Shown in pieces: positions 1-7,176 of a stretch of 64,000 bases of DNA (position 1 is the first letter of the stretch; every line of letters begins with the position of its first letter). The stretch is from NCBI RefSeq assembly GCF_003721565.1, contig NZ_RJJE01000009.1, positions 1,116,934-1,180,933 of the forward strand, written 5' to 3'. The notes under the pieces were generated by a model. It worked only from the letters and a program-made list of their open reading frames with translations, searched no databases and was not told the DNA's origin. The translations under genes and the position numbers were made by a program. The stretch is from Rufibacter immobilis. Lineage in GTDB: Bacteria > Bacteroidota > Bacteroidia > Cytophagales > Hymenobacteraceae.

Positions 1-2665
1 GATTTACGACTTCCTGCGCCTGCTCTACGCCCGCACCGCCGAGGCCTTCAGCTACGTGACCGGCGAGAAGATGATAAAACAGTCTGATGACCAGATTGTG
101 CAGCACGTGCTGGAGCATTTCTCTGGTAAGAAAACCATTGTGCTGGCGCCCGTGGTGAAAGGCCGCAAAGGCCACTACCGTGAGCTGTTTGAGCAAATCA
201 GGAAAATGGGCTTCCTGCGCGCGCGCATTGACGGCGAACTGGTGGAACTCACGCCCAAGATGCAGGTAGACCGCTACAAGATCCATGACATTGAGATTGT
301 GATTGACAAACTGGTGCCCTCTGTTGAGGACCGCTACCGTCTGTCTACCTCCATCCAGAACGCGCTACAGCACGGCAAAGGCACCGTACTGGTGCTGGAC
401 GCTGACACCAACGCCACGCAGTTCTACTCCCGCCACCTCATGGACCCGGCCACCGGTATTGCCTATGATGACCCGGCACCCAATACCTTCTCGTTTAACT
501 CGCCGTACGGGGCCTGCCCGGTATGTAACGGCTTGGGCGAAATTGAGGAACTCACCGAAGATTCCATTGCGCCAGATAAGAGCCTGAGCATTAGCCGTGG
601 GGGCATCGCGCCGCTGGGCGAGTACCGCGATATCTGGATTTTCAGTCAGATCACGGCCCTGCTCAAGCGCCACAAAGCCTCTTTGACCGTTCCCATTTCT
701 GATATTCCCGCCCAGGCCTGGCATGACCTGCTGTATGGTTTTGAAGAGGAAGACCCCAAAGGCAAGCGCGAGCCGTTCATCTTTGAGGGCGTCATGAGCT
801 TCCTGAAAAAACAGCTGGAGTCTGACTCTGAGAACGTACGTGCCTGGATTCAGGAATACACCACCCAGAGCACCTGCCCCGAGTGCAACGGCTACCGCCT
901 GAAAAAGGAATCTTTGCACTTCAAGCTAGATGATAAACACATCGGCCAGCTGGCCGAAATGGACATTGCCGAGCTGGCCGCCTGGGTAGCCAACCTGGAA
1001 GAGCGCCTGAGCGAACGCCAGAACCTCATCGCCCGCGAGCTGCTTAAGGAAATCCGGAAGCGGATTGGCTTCCTGGTAGACGTGGGATTGGAATATTTGC
1101 ACCTGCACCGCTCGGTGAGAACTTTATCAGGTGGCGAAAGTCAGCGGATAAGATTGGCCACGCAAATTGGGACGCAGCTGGTGGGCGTGTTGTACATCAT
1201 GGATGAACCCAGCATTGGCTTGCACCAGCGCGACAACGAGAAGCTCATCAAGGCCCTGCAAGACTTGCGCGATTTGGGCAACTCCGTGGTAGTGGTGGAG
1301 CACGACAAAGACATGATTCTGGCCGCCGACTACGTGGTGGACATAGGACCAGGCGCAGGCGCGCACGGCGGGCAGATTGTGACCGCGGGTACCCCGAAGG
1401 AGATGATGGAAAGCGGCACCACCACCGCCGACTACCTAAGCCACCGCCGCGGCATTCCGGTGCGCAAGCAGAAGCGCGAAGGCAATGGCAAGAGCCTCAT
1501 TCTGCGCGGTGCCACCGGCCATAACCTGAAGAACGTGACGCTGGAGCTGCCATTGGGCAAGTTCCTGTGCGTAACGGGTGTCTCGGGCTCCGGGAAATCA
1601 TCGTTGATCCATGACACGCTGTTCCCCATCCTGAACAAGTATTTCTTCAATGCCAAGCGTGAGCCGCTTCCTTACCAGGAGATTGACGGCCTCAAGAACA
1701 TTGACAAGGTGATTGAGGTAGACCAAAGTCCTATTGGGCGTACGCCGCGCTCTAACCCCGCCACCTACACCGGTGTATTCACGGAGATACGCAGTCTGTT
1801 CGCATCACTGCCTGAGGCTAAAATCAGAGGCTATTCGGCGGGACGTTTCTCTTTTAACGTGAAAGGTGGCCGCTGCGAGACCTGCGAGGGCGCGGGTATG
1901 CGTACCATTGAGATGAACTTCATGCCAGACGTGTACGTGCCCTGCGAAACCTGCAAAGGCAAACGCTACAACCGCGAGACGCTGGAAGTACGCTTCAAAG
2001 GCAAATCCATTACCGATGTACTGGACATGACCGTGGAGCACGCCGTGGAGTTCTTTGAGAACCAGCCGCGTATTCTTCGCAAAATCCAGACGCTGAACCA
2101 AGTTGGCTTGGGCTACATCACCTTGGGTCAGCAGGCGACTACCTTATCTGGCGGCGAGGCGCAGCGGGTGAAACTGGCCACGGAGCTTTCCAAGAAAGAC
2201 ACGGGCCGCACACTCTACATCCTGGATGAGCCCACCACGGGTCTGCACTTCCAGGACATTCAGCATTTATCTGATGTGTTGAACCGCCTGGTGGACAAAG
2301 GCAACAGCGTGCTGATTATTGAGCACAACATGGACCTCATCAAAGTGGCTGACCACATCATTGACATAGGACCGGAAGGCGGCGCCAAAGGCGGAACCAT
2401 TGTGGCCCAGGGCACCCCGGAAGAAGTAGCGGAAAGCCCCATTGGCTATACTGCCCGCTTCCTGAAGGAGGAGCTGAGCACAAGCCACTACGTAGACGCG
2501 CCCGTGTTGGTGGAAGACGAACCGGAAACGGAAGACGAGGCAACTGACGCTCCGGCCCCGGAGAAGAAGACCCGCGGCCGCAAGAAGAAAGAACCAGAAG
2601 CCGCAGAGGCTACTCCACCTGCCGCAGAGAAGAAAAAAGCTGGCCGGAAAAAGAAAGCCGAATAG
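1..2665 (+). CDS. uvrA: Excinuclease ABC subunit A (partial, 5' end missing)
   Basis: Damage-sensing ATPase of nucleotide excision repair that recruits UvrB; cytoplasmic, DNA-bound. The frame is open from base 2 (Ile-Tyr-Asp-Phe, a stretch that follows the first Walker A in UvrA), so about 887 residues are visible and roughly the first hundred lie outside; the GTG at 56 is internal. Visible in order: ABC signature LSGGESQR (~375) with MDEPS Walker B, second Walker A GVSGSGKSS (~525), an intact second zinc module (CETC ... CETC, ~625-648), second signature LSGGEAQR (~714) and LDEPTTGLH. The first zinc module keeps only its second pair (CPVC); the position of the first pair reads RHLMDPATG. The C-terminus is a Lys/Arg/Glu/Ala tail of about 50 residues with RGRKKK and GRKKK blocks. 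The TAG stop lies inside a copy of the dispersed 36-nt repeat. Confidence 0.97.
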   Translation, partial: IYDFLRLLYARTAEAFSYVTGEKMIKQSDDQIVQHVLEHFSGKKTIVLAPVVKGRKGHYRELFEQIRKMGFLRARIDGELVELTPKMQVDRYKIHDIEIVIDKLVPSVEDRYRLSTSIQNALQHGKGTVLVLDADTNATQFYSRHLMDPATGIAYDDPAPNTFSFNSPYGACPVCNGLGEIEELTEDSIAPDKSLSISRGGIAPLGEYRDIWIFSQITALLKRHKASLTVPISDIPAQAWHDLLYGFEEEDPKGKREPFIFEGVMSFLKKQLESDSENVRAWIQEYTTQSTCPECNGYRLKKESLHFKLDDKHIGQLAEMDIAELAAWVANLEERLSERQNLIARELLKEIRKRIGFLVDVGLEYLHLHRSVRTLSGGESQRIRLATQIGTQLVGVLYIMDEPSIGLHQRDNEKLIKALQDLRDLGNSVVVVEHDKDMILAADYVVDIGPGAGAHGGQIVTAGTPKEMMESGTTTADYLSHRRGIPVRKQKREGNGKSLILRGATGHNLKNVTLELPLGKFLCVTGVSGSGKSSLIHDTLFPILNKYFFNAKREPLPYQEIDGLKNIDKVIEVDQSPIGRTPRSNPATYTGVFTEIRSLFASLPEAKIRGYSAGRFSFNVKGGRCETCEGAGMRTIEMNFMPDVYVPCETCKGKRYNRETLEVRFKGKSITDVLDMTVEHAVEFFENQPRILRKIQTLNQVGLGYITLGQQATTLSGGEAQRVKLATELSKKDTGRTLYILDEPTTGLHFQDIQHLSDVLNRLVDKGNSVLIIEHNMDLIKVADHIIDIGPEGGAKGGTIVAQGTPEEVAESPIGYTARFLKEELSTSHYVDAPVLVEDEPETEDEATDAPAPEKKTRGRKKKEPEAAEATPPAAEKKKAGRKKKAE

Positions 2666-2695
2666 CGGCCGTTTTTCTGAAATAACGCCTAAAAC
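2660..2695 (+). repeat. Dispersed 36-nt GTTTAG palindrome, copy 1 (type B)
   Basis: Degenerate copy of the family: left end GAATAGCGGCCGTTTTT, right end CGCCTAAAAC. The uvrA stop codon (2663-2665) is part of its left end, and its last four bases are the first four of the terminator hairpin at 2692. Confidence 0.7.
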
Positions 2696-2731
2696 AGCAA
2701 TGCCTTGCTCAAGGGCAAGGCATTGCTGTTT
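2692..2731. terminator. Bidirectional terminator hairpin between uvrA and the facing lipoprotein gene
   Basis: Perfect 16-bp stem: 2692-2707 pairs with 2716-2731, with an 8-nt loop. The arms begin AAAC and end GTTT. It lies between convergent genes, so it could serve both. Confidence 0.8.
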
Positions 2732-2810
2732 CTAAAGACCTGGATAAAATCTTTGCGGTTTACCCGTTACTATTTTGCAGAACAGACCTTTAAAGAAGGC
2801 TTGGTTTCTA

Positions 2811-3059
2811 CTAGTGGGCAGCTTCTTGAGTAGGTGCGGCAGCTTCGGCTTTAGGCGCAGCGGCACTGTCTGTGCTGGTAGGCATGGCGGCAGGAGCAGC
2901 GGAGTGGGCTTCCTCAGCAGCCGGAGCGGCGGTAGTAGCTTCTTCGGTTAAAGCGGTACCTGAACCTTTGTCGTTAGGATCTGTAGTGGACGTATACGTA
3001 GAACAAGCTACACCAGCAAGCAAAGCGCAAGCCGCGAAGAAAGGCAGTATGTTTTTCAT
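2811..3059 (-). CDS. Small Ala-rich lipoprotein
   Basis: 82 residues. A lipoprotein signal peptide ends at the lipobox AGVAC, so the mature protein should be lipidated at Cys and membrane-anchored. The mature N-terminus STYTSTTDPNDKGSGTAL is closely related to the start of the next gene upstream (3272-3586: STYTASTDPDDLGTGYAL). The rest is low-complexity Ala/Glu/Thr/Pro with no domain I recognise. It is the last gene of a minus-strand series of small lipoproteins and was probably produced by tandem duplication. Function unknown. Confidence 0.75.
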   Translation of the reverse strand: MKNILPFFAACALLAGVACSTYTSTTDPNDKGSGTALTEEATTAAPAAEEAHSAAPAAMPTSTDSAAAPKAEAAAPTQEAAH

Positions 3060-3144
3060 TTTGTGTTAAATTTTGCCCAAAGGTACAGTTAGCCCGTCAA
3101 AAAACAATTGGCTGGCTGGGCTAAGCTTTTTACCCGCAGATTCT

Positions 3145-3180
3145 GTTTAGGGGCTGATTTTCCAAAAACTGCCTCTAAAC
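3145..3180. repeat. Dispersed 36-nt GTTTAG palindrome, copy 2
   Basis: Begins GTTTAGGGGCTGATTTTCC and ends CTGCCTCTAAAC. Its last four bases (AAAC) are shared with the terminator hairpin at 3177. Confidence 0.85.
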
Positions 3181-3216
3181 GCGAAGGCCCACCTAGTAAG
3201 GCGGGCCTTCGCGTTT
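3177..3216 (-). terminator. Terminator hairpin downstream of the 104-aa lipoprotein gene
   Basis: Perfect 14-bp stem, 3177-3190 with 3203-3216, bounded by AAAC and GTTT. It sits between two minus-strand lipoprotein genes and overlaps repeat copy 2 by four bases. Confidence 0.75.
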
Positions 3217-3271
3217 CTTCTACAGCAAAAATCGCAGGCAAGAAAACCCTTAATCTGGGCTACTGCCGCTC

Positions 3272-3586
3272 TTATTGCCCGTTAGGATTGCTGGTCTGTA
3301 CTTTGATTGGGGCGGAAGTACTGGCTTTCTTCGCCTCGGTGCTGTCTGCTTGCGGACTCGCCTTGGTGCTGTCTGGCGTTGCCCCCGTGGCAGAATTATC
3401 AAAGGTGGCATTGTTGTTGGCTTCGGCCACCTCGTGGCTACTTGTATGGCCCGTTCCCGCTTTGTCTCCACTCAGGGCATAGCCGGTTCCTAAATCATCT
3501 GGGTCTGTGCTGGCAGTATAGGTTGAACAGGCAGCACCGCTTATCATTAAGGCAGCCGCTGCGAATAGAAACATTCCTTTTTTCAT
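3272..3586 (-). CDS. Small Ala/Ser/Thr-rich lipoprotein, paralogue of the preceding gene
   Basis: 104 residues starting MKKGMFLFAAAALMISGAAC, a clear lipoprotein signal (lipobox SGAAC). The first 18 mature residues match the 82-aa lipoprotein at 2811-3059 almost position by position. The remainder is hydrophilic and low in complexity (Ala, Ser, Thr, Lys, Asn), suggesting a flexible periplasmic tail. No known domain. It lies in the same minus-strand array as three DUF4142 lipoproteins, so a shared envelope role is possible but unproven. Confidence 0.75.
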   Translation of the reverse strand: MKKGMFLFAAAALMISGAACSTYTASTDPDDLGTGYALSGDKAGTGHTSSHEVAEANNNATFDNSATGATPDSTKASPQADSTEAKKASTSAPIKVQTSNPNGQ

Positions 3587-3743
3587 AGTTGTATTGCTCG
3601 CGTAGTACTAGGTTTAGTTCCCTCTATACGTGCGGCTGGGGCCGGGGTTAACTTCCTCCGGCTTGCTTAGATGTGGTTATTCTCGGCCCGCATGTCAAGG
3701 GGATTATCTCTTAGCGCCCTTGGTTTCTGCAGCCCTAATATAA

Positions 3744-3799
3744 AGGCTTGCCCGTTTAGGGGCCGTTTTTAGAAAAACAGCCCCTAAACGGGCAAGCCT
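3744..3799. repeat. Dispersed GTTTAG palindrome, copy 3 (type A, nested in a longer hairpin)
   Basis: The core GTTTAGGGGC ... GCCCCTAAAC is extended by copy-specific arms AGGCTTGCCC and GGGCAAGCCT that are exact complements. It lies downstream of the DUF4142 gene ending at 3819, where a terminator is expected. Confidence 0.9.
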
Positions 3800-3818
3800 G
3801 CTAACGATAAACGGTAGC

Positions 3819-4472
3819 TTAGTCTACTTTATCTTCCAGGGCAGTAGCCATTTTCTTGTGCGATTGCAGCATTGGCAGAGTCTTCGCTGCCATTGCTTTC
3901 ACCGTTGGAGTTTCTGCGTTGTTGCTCTTCATCTGAAACATAGCGATGTCCATGTCATGGGCCGTCTCCATGGCATCCATATACTCCTCGTCAAAGTCTT
4001 TGCCCGTTTTGTTGTTTAACTTGTCCATGATGGCCTGGTGCGGCGGCATGAGGGTTTTAGGCAAAGTCACTTTCATCTGAGAGGCAAGCGTCATCATTTC
4101 CTGATTTGCTTTGGTATGGTGGTCTACCATCATCTGCGCGAACTTTTTCACATCGGCATTGGTAGCCTTCTGCGCGGCCAGCTTACCGGCCTGTATCTCC
4201 AGCATGTTGCTGCTGGCGGCGGTCATCATGAACATGGCATCAGTCATGTTGGTCATGTCCATGGTAGTGCCCGCGGTAGCACCGGAAGTTCCGCCAGTGG
4301 TGCCGGTGGTACCGGTAGTAGTGCCTGCGGTTCCTCCGCCATAGGAAGCGTCTGTAGAGCTTGCGGTGCCTGCGGTTGATGTATTATTGCCAGTTGTGTC
4401 AGTAGAAGTACTGGAGCAGGCAGAGGCTGTAAACATAGCTCCGGCCGCCAAGATTAACATAGATTTTTTCAT
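3819..4472 (-). CDS. DUF4142 lipoprotein
   Basis: 217 residues. Lipoprotein signal MKKSMLILAAGAMFTASAC, then a Gly/Thr/Ser-rich linker of about 55 residues, then a DUF4142 helical domain from about residue 70 (MLEIQAGKLAAQKATNADVK, VDHHTKANQEM, FDEEYMDAM, AHDMDIAMF). DUF4142 proteins are predicted ferritin-like helical bundles of unknown biochemical function, usually exported. The HH in VDHHTK and the D/E-rich helix DFDEEYMD are shared with the two DUF4142 paralogues at 4887 and 5642. Same-strand neighbours are other small lipoproteins. Confidence 0.88.
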   Translation of the reverse strand: MKKSMLILAAGAMFTASACSSTSTDTTGNNTSTAGTASSTDASYGGGTAGTTTGTTGTTGGTSGATAGTTMDMTNMTDAMFMMTAASSNMLEIQAGKLAAQKATNADVKKFAQMMVDHHTKANQEMMTLASQMKVTLPKTLMPPHQAIMDKLNNKTGKDFDEEYMDAMETAHDMDIAMFQMKSNNAETPTVKAMAAKTLPMLQSHKKMATALEDKVD

Positions 4473-4598
4473 AGTTCCTTTTATATTTTTATCAGTTCAG
4501 ATTTCTATACGCGCTTATTTTGAAGGGGTTAGCTTCTTTTACCAAACGAGCGTTATTATTTGCACTCCCCCTACACGTTATGCAGGTTAGTCCCTGCC

Positions 4599-4838
4599 TT
4601 ATCTGTTGGTGCTGGCAGTATCTGAGGATAAGGTGTCAGAGGCAAGAGCATGGGTGGAAGTAGCGCCGCCCATGCCGCTGCTGCCCGCGCTACTGGTGGC
4701 CGCTGGGGAGTTCGTCTCTGAGGTTTCAGTTCCCGCGGCATGGGTGTCTGTGGTAGAAGCCGGTTCTTGCCCACCTTTATTACAGGCAAACGCCGCCAGC
4801 AAGACGGTGGTGCTAATGCAAATACATAGCTTTCTCAT
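4599..4838 (-). CDS. Small Ser/Thr/Ala-rich lipoprotein
   Basis: 79 residues starting MRKLCICISTTVLLAAFAC, a lipoprotein signal with lipobox AAFAC followed by NKGGQEPAS. The mature part is low-complexity Ser/Thr/Ala/Gly with no recognisable domain. It sits between two DUF4142 lipoprotein genes on the same strand, and its composition resembles the linkers of those proteins. Its existence rests on the clear lipobox and its place in the array; function unknown. Confidence 0.65.
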   Translation of the reverse strand: MRKLCICISTTVLLAAFACNKGGQEPASTTDTHAAGTETSETNSPAATSSAGSSGMGGATSTHALASDTLSSDTASTNR

Positions 4839-4886
4839 TACCGCTGTTTTGAATCCAAGACAAGCATCTGTTCCACTGGCATCTGC

Positions 4887-5546
4887 TTACTTGTTTACTT
4901 TCTCTTCCAACTTGTCGGCCTGGTGCTCATGCACGCGCAGAACGGGCAGGGTTCTGATGGCGAAAGCCTTAACAGTGGTAGTCTGGGCGCCGTTGCTCAC
5001 TACCTCAAACAAAGCAATGTCGCGCTCATGGGCGTCTTCCAGTTCATCCACGTACTTTTCATCAAATTCACCGCCGGTCAGTTTAGAGAGCTTGTCTACC
5101 AGTTTCTGATGATCTGGCATCAGCGTAGAGGGTAACTCCACATTCATGCCGGAGCTAATGTCTGCCAACTCCTGATTGACTTTGGTATGGTGATCAATGA
5201 GCATTTGGGCAAGTGCTTTTACTTCTGGGTTGGAAGACCGCTCCAGGGCTAGTTTCCCCAATTGTACTTCCATCATGCTGCTGCTGGCGGCTTCCATGAG
5301 GAAAGAGGCCTCGGTGATGGCCCGGGCTCCGTACATCATGGTGCCGGGCACGTTGCCCGCCGAGCCGGTAGAGATGTACGCATCTGCCGGAGTGGCGGCA
5401 TTACCGGCTCCCGCATGCGCGGCGGTAACGGTAGCCGCGTAGGAATCTGACGTAGGTACGGTGTTAGCGGTATTGGTATCTATTCTGCTGCAAGCTGCTC
5501 CGGCCGCCATGGCACTGAAAAGCAGCACGTATACATTCTTTTTCAT
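4887..5546 (-). CDS. DUF4142 lipoprotein
   Basis: 219 residues. Signal MKKNVYVLLFSAMAAGAAC with lipobox AGAAC, a Ala/Thr-rich linker, then a DUF4142 domain from about residue 80: MMEVQLGKLALERSSNPEVK, IDHHTKVNQEL, STLMPDHQKLVDKL, GEFDEKYVDELEDAHERDI. Clearly paralogous to the DUF4142 gene at 3819-4472 and, more distantly, to 5642-6208. Probably a periplasm-facing helical bundle anchored by lipid; activity unknown. It ends VNK-stop in the Lys/Glu-rich final helix. Confidence 0.88.
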   Translation of the reverse strand: MKKNVYVLLFSAMAAGAACSRIDTNTANTVPTSDSYAATVTAAHAGAGNAATPADAYISTGSAGNVPGTMMYGARAITEASFLMEAASSSMMEVQLGKLALERSSNPEVKALAQMLIDHHTKVNQELADISSGMNVELPSTLMPDHQKLVDKLSKLTGGEFDEKYVDELEDAHERDIALFEVVSNGAQTTTVKAFAIRTLPVLRVHEHQADKLEEKVNK

Positions 5547-5641
5547 CGCTTCTTCTTTTTTATAATCAACAACTTATTCCACGTCTCGCTAAGAAACGGT
5601 GTTACTTATACTAGCAACAGGACACCTGCAAACCTTCGTAT

Positions 5642-6208
5642 CTAGAAGTTCAGGTCCTGTTGTAGTTGCTCGGCTTGGGCTAAATGCGCCTGCAACAGGG
5701 GCAAGCCTTTGGCCGCGAACGTCTTCAGTTCTGTGTCTTTGCCATCCTGGCTCATCTCCTCAAATTGTTCAATGGCTTCTTTATGGTCTTTTATAAGTGC
5801 TTCCAGATATGCTTTATCAAACGCCTGCCCGGCTTGGGCCATTACCTTGTTGTATTGCTCCTGGTGGTCATCTCCCAGGCTAGTGGGCACCATCAGGTTC
5901 TTCAGGTCTGCGATTTGCTTGAGTTGGGTATTTTGCTGGAGATGATGGTCCAGCATTTTCTGCCCCAGTTGCTTTACTCGCGGGTCTGCGGCTTTGCTGC
6001 TGGCCAACCGACCCATCTCTGTCTCAAAAAGGCCTCCACTTGTTGCCTCTGCCACAAACCAGCCGGCTCTCTCGTCTTTTCCGGTACTCTCCAGCAGGTC
6101 TTCATTGTGTCTGCCTGCCGCATCTACGGAGGTAGTATCTGAAGAATTGCCACAACCAGACAAAGACACAGAGGCTGCCAACAGCAGGTAGAACAGGTAA
6201 TTTTTCAT
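5642..6208 (-). CDS. DUF4142 lipoprotein
   Basis: 188 residues. Signal MKNYLFYLLLAASVSLSGC (lipobox LSGC), a shorter linker than its paralogues, then DUF4142: GGLFETEMGRLASSKAADPR, LDHHLQQNTQL, SLGDDHQEQYNKVM, AFDKAYLEALIKDHKEAIEQFEE. It keeps the HH motif and helical pattern but is the most divergent of the three. It is the first lipoprotein of the array in the direction of transcription. Function unknown. Confidence 0.87.
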   Translation of the reverse strand: MKNYLFYLLLAASVSLSGCGNSSDTTSVDAAGRHNEDLLESTGKDERAGWFVAEATSGGLFETEMGRLASSKAADPRVKQLGQKMLDHHLQQNTQLKQIADLKNLMVPTSLGDDHQEQYNKVMAQAGQAFDKAYLEALIKDHKEAIEQFEEMSQDGKDTELKTFAAKGLPLLQAHLAQAEQLQQDLNF

Positions 6209-6330
6209 AGTTTAGATCTTGTACCAATGGCGAACAGGCGGCGGCCTGCCCTCCCTTTTCTACGGGTTAGCGTGTGCAGGGTTAACTTGGCCGTTGCCAG
6301 ACCGCTTTCTTCTCTCTGAGAAAGGGAGCA

Positions 6331-6394
6331 AAAAGAAGGAGGGCGTTTAGGGGCTGTTTTTCCAAAAACAGCCCCTAAACGCCCTCCTTCTTTT
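6331..6394. repeat. Dispersed GTTTAG palindrome, copy 4 (type A, perfect 31-bp hairpin)
   Basis: 6331-6361 pairs perfectly with 6364-6394 around a 2-nt CC turn. The unique outer arms AAAAGAAGGAGGGC and GCCCTCCTTCTTTT extend the conserved core. The A-tract and T-tract at the base give it the look of a bidirectional terminator. It lies downstream of the gene at 6419-6886. Confidence 0.95.
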
Positions 6395-6418
6395 GAGGTG
6401 ATAGGAATGTACTACCGC

Positions 6419-6886
6419 TTACAGACTTACTCCTTTGCGTCTGCCGGCCTGCCTGATGGCATCCCGCACGGCTTCTTCGTATTCTTCGGGAATGGAGTCA
6501 AACACCACCTCGCCGGTTTGGCCAGACACCAGACGGTACAGGAGCCGGTCTGGCTGTACCCGCAACAGGCTGATGTCATTCCAGGGCAGGGTAACCGCCT
6601 CATGGCTCACCGACAGTTTCAGCTCCAGATGATCCTCGGTTACCTGCACGTAGCGTTGACCACCCGGCTTCCGCCGACGCCAGGCAATGATAAGATAGGA
6701 GATAGCCAGCGCCAACTGCAGCAACGGCAAAAGGTAAACACTTACCACCGTCTCCTGGGCAGCGTATTGCCGGTACACGCCCAGCCCACCCAGTACAAAG
6801 AACACTACCGCCATAAACAGGTACAGTTTAGACAAAACGGAACTGTTCTGCTTCTCCGGCGATAGATTTAAGAAAAATGTTTCCAT
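6419..6886 (-). CDS. Small two-TM membrane protein with PH-like cytoplasmic domain
   Basis: 155 residues. Two hydrophobic segments (about 20-42 and 50-68: LYLFMAVVFFVLGGLGVY, LLPLLQLALAISYLIIAW) are followed by a basic RRRKPGG turn. A soluble C-terminal half follows (YVQVTEDHLELKLS ... VTLPWNDISLLRVQPD), whose beta-rich pattern resembles bacterial PH-like domains. No catalytic motif. Role unknown. The repeat hairpin at 6331-6394 is its likely terminator. The 290 bp upstream to the hexosaminidase gene show nothing I can name. Confidence 0.8.
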   Translation of the reverse strand: METFFLNLSPEKQNSSVLSKLYLFMAVVFFVLGGLGVYRQYAAQETVVSVYLLPLLQLALAISYLIIAWRRRKPGGQRYVQVTEDHLELKLSVSHEAVTLPWNDISLLRVQPDRLLYRLVSGQTGEVVFDSIPEEYEEAVRDAIRQAGRRKGVSL

Positions 6887-7176
6887 AGAAAGACAAAACT
6901 TAGCAGACTTACTTTTATCGCTCCCGCAGGTCTGGAATCAACCAAAACGCAAACCCCTGAAAACAATGTCAGGAACCGGCAAGAGGTAGGTTAGCAACCT
7001 GAACGAGAAGATGCGCTTCACTTGCCAGACAGGCAGATACTGGGAGGCACTAACCCAGGCAAACGCAATACACGCCGTTTCATCTGCATCTTACAAACCT
7101 GTTTCTAAGCTACCTTTCTTTAACGATGCCCAAAACAGAAAAGTGCATACCTTCTGTAAAACAACTAACCGGCAGG

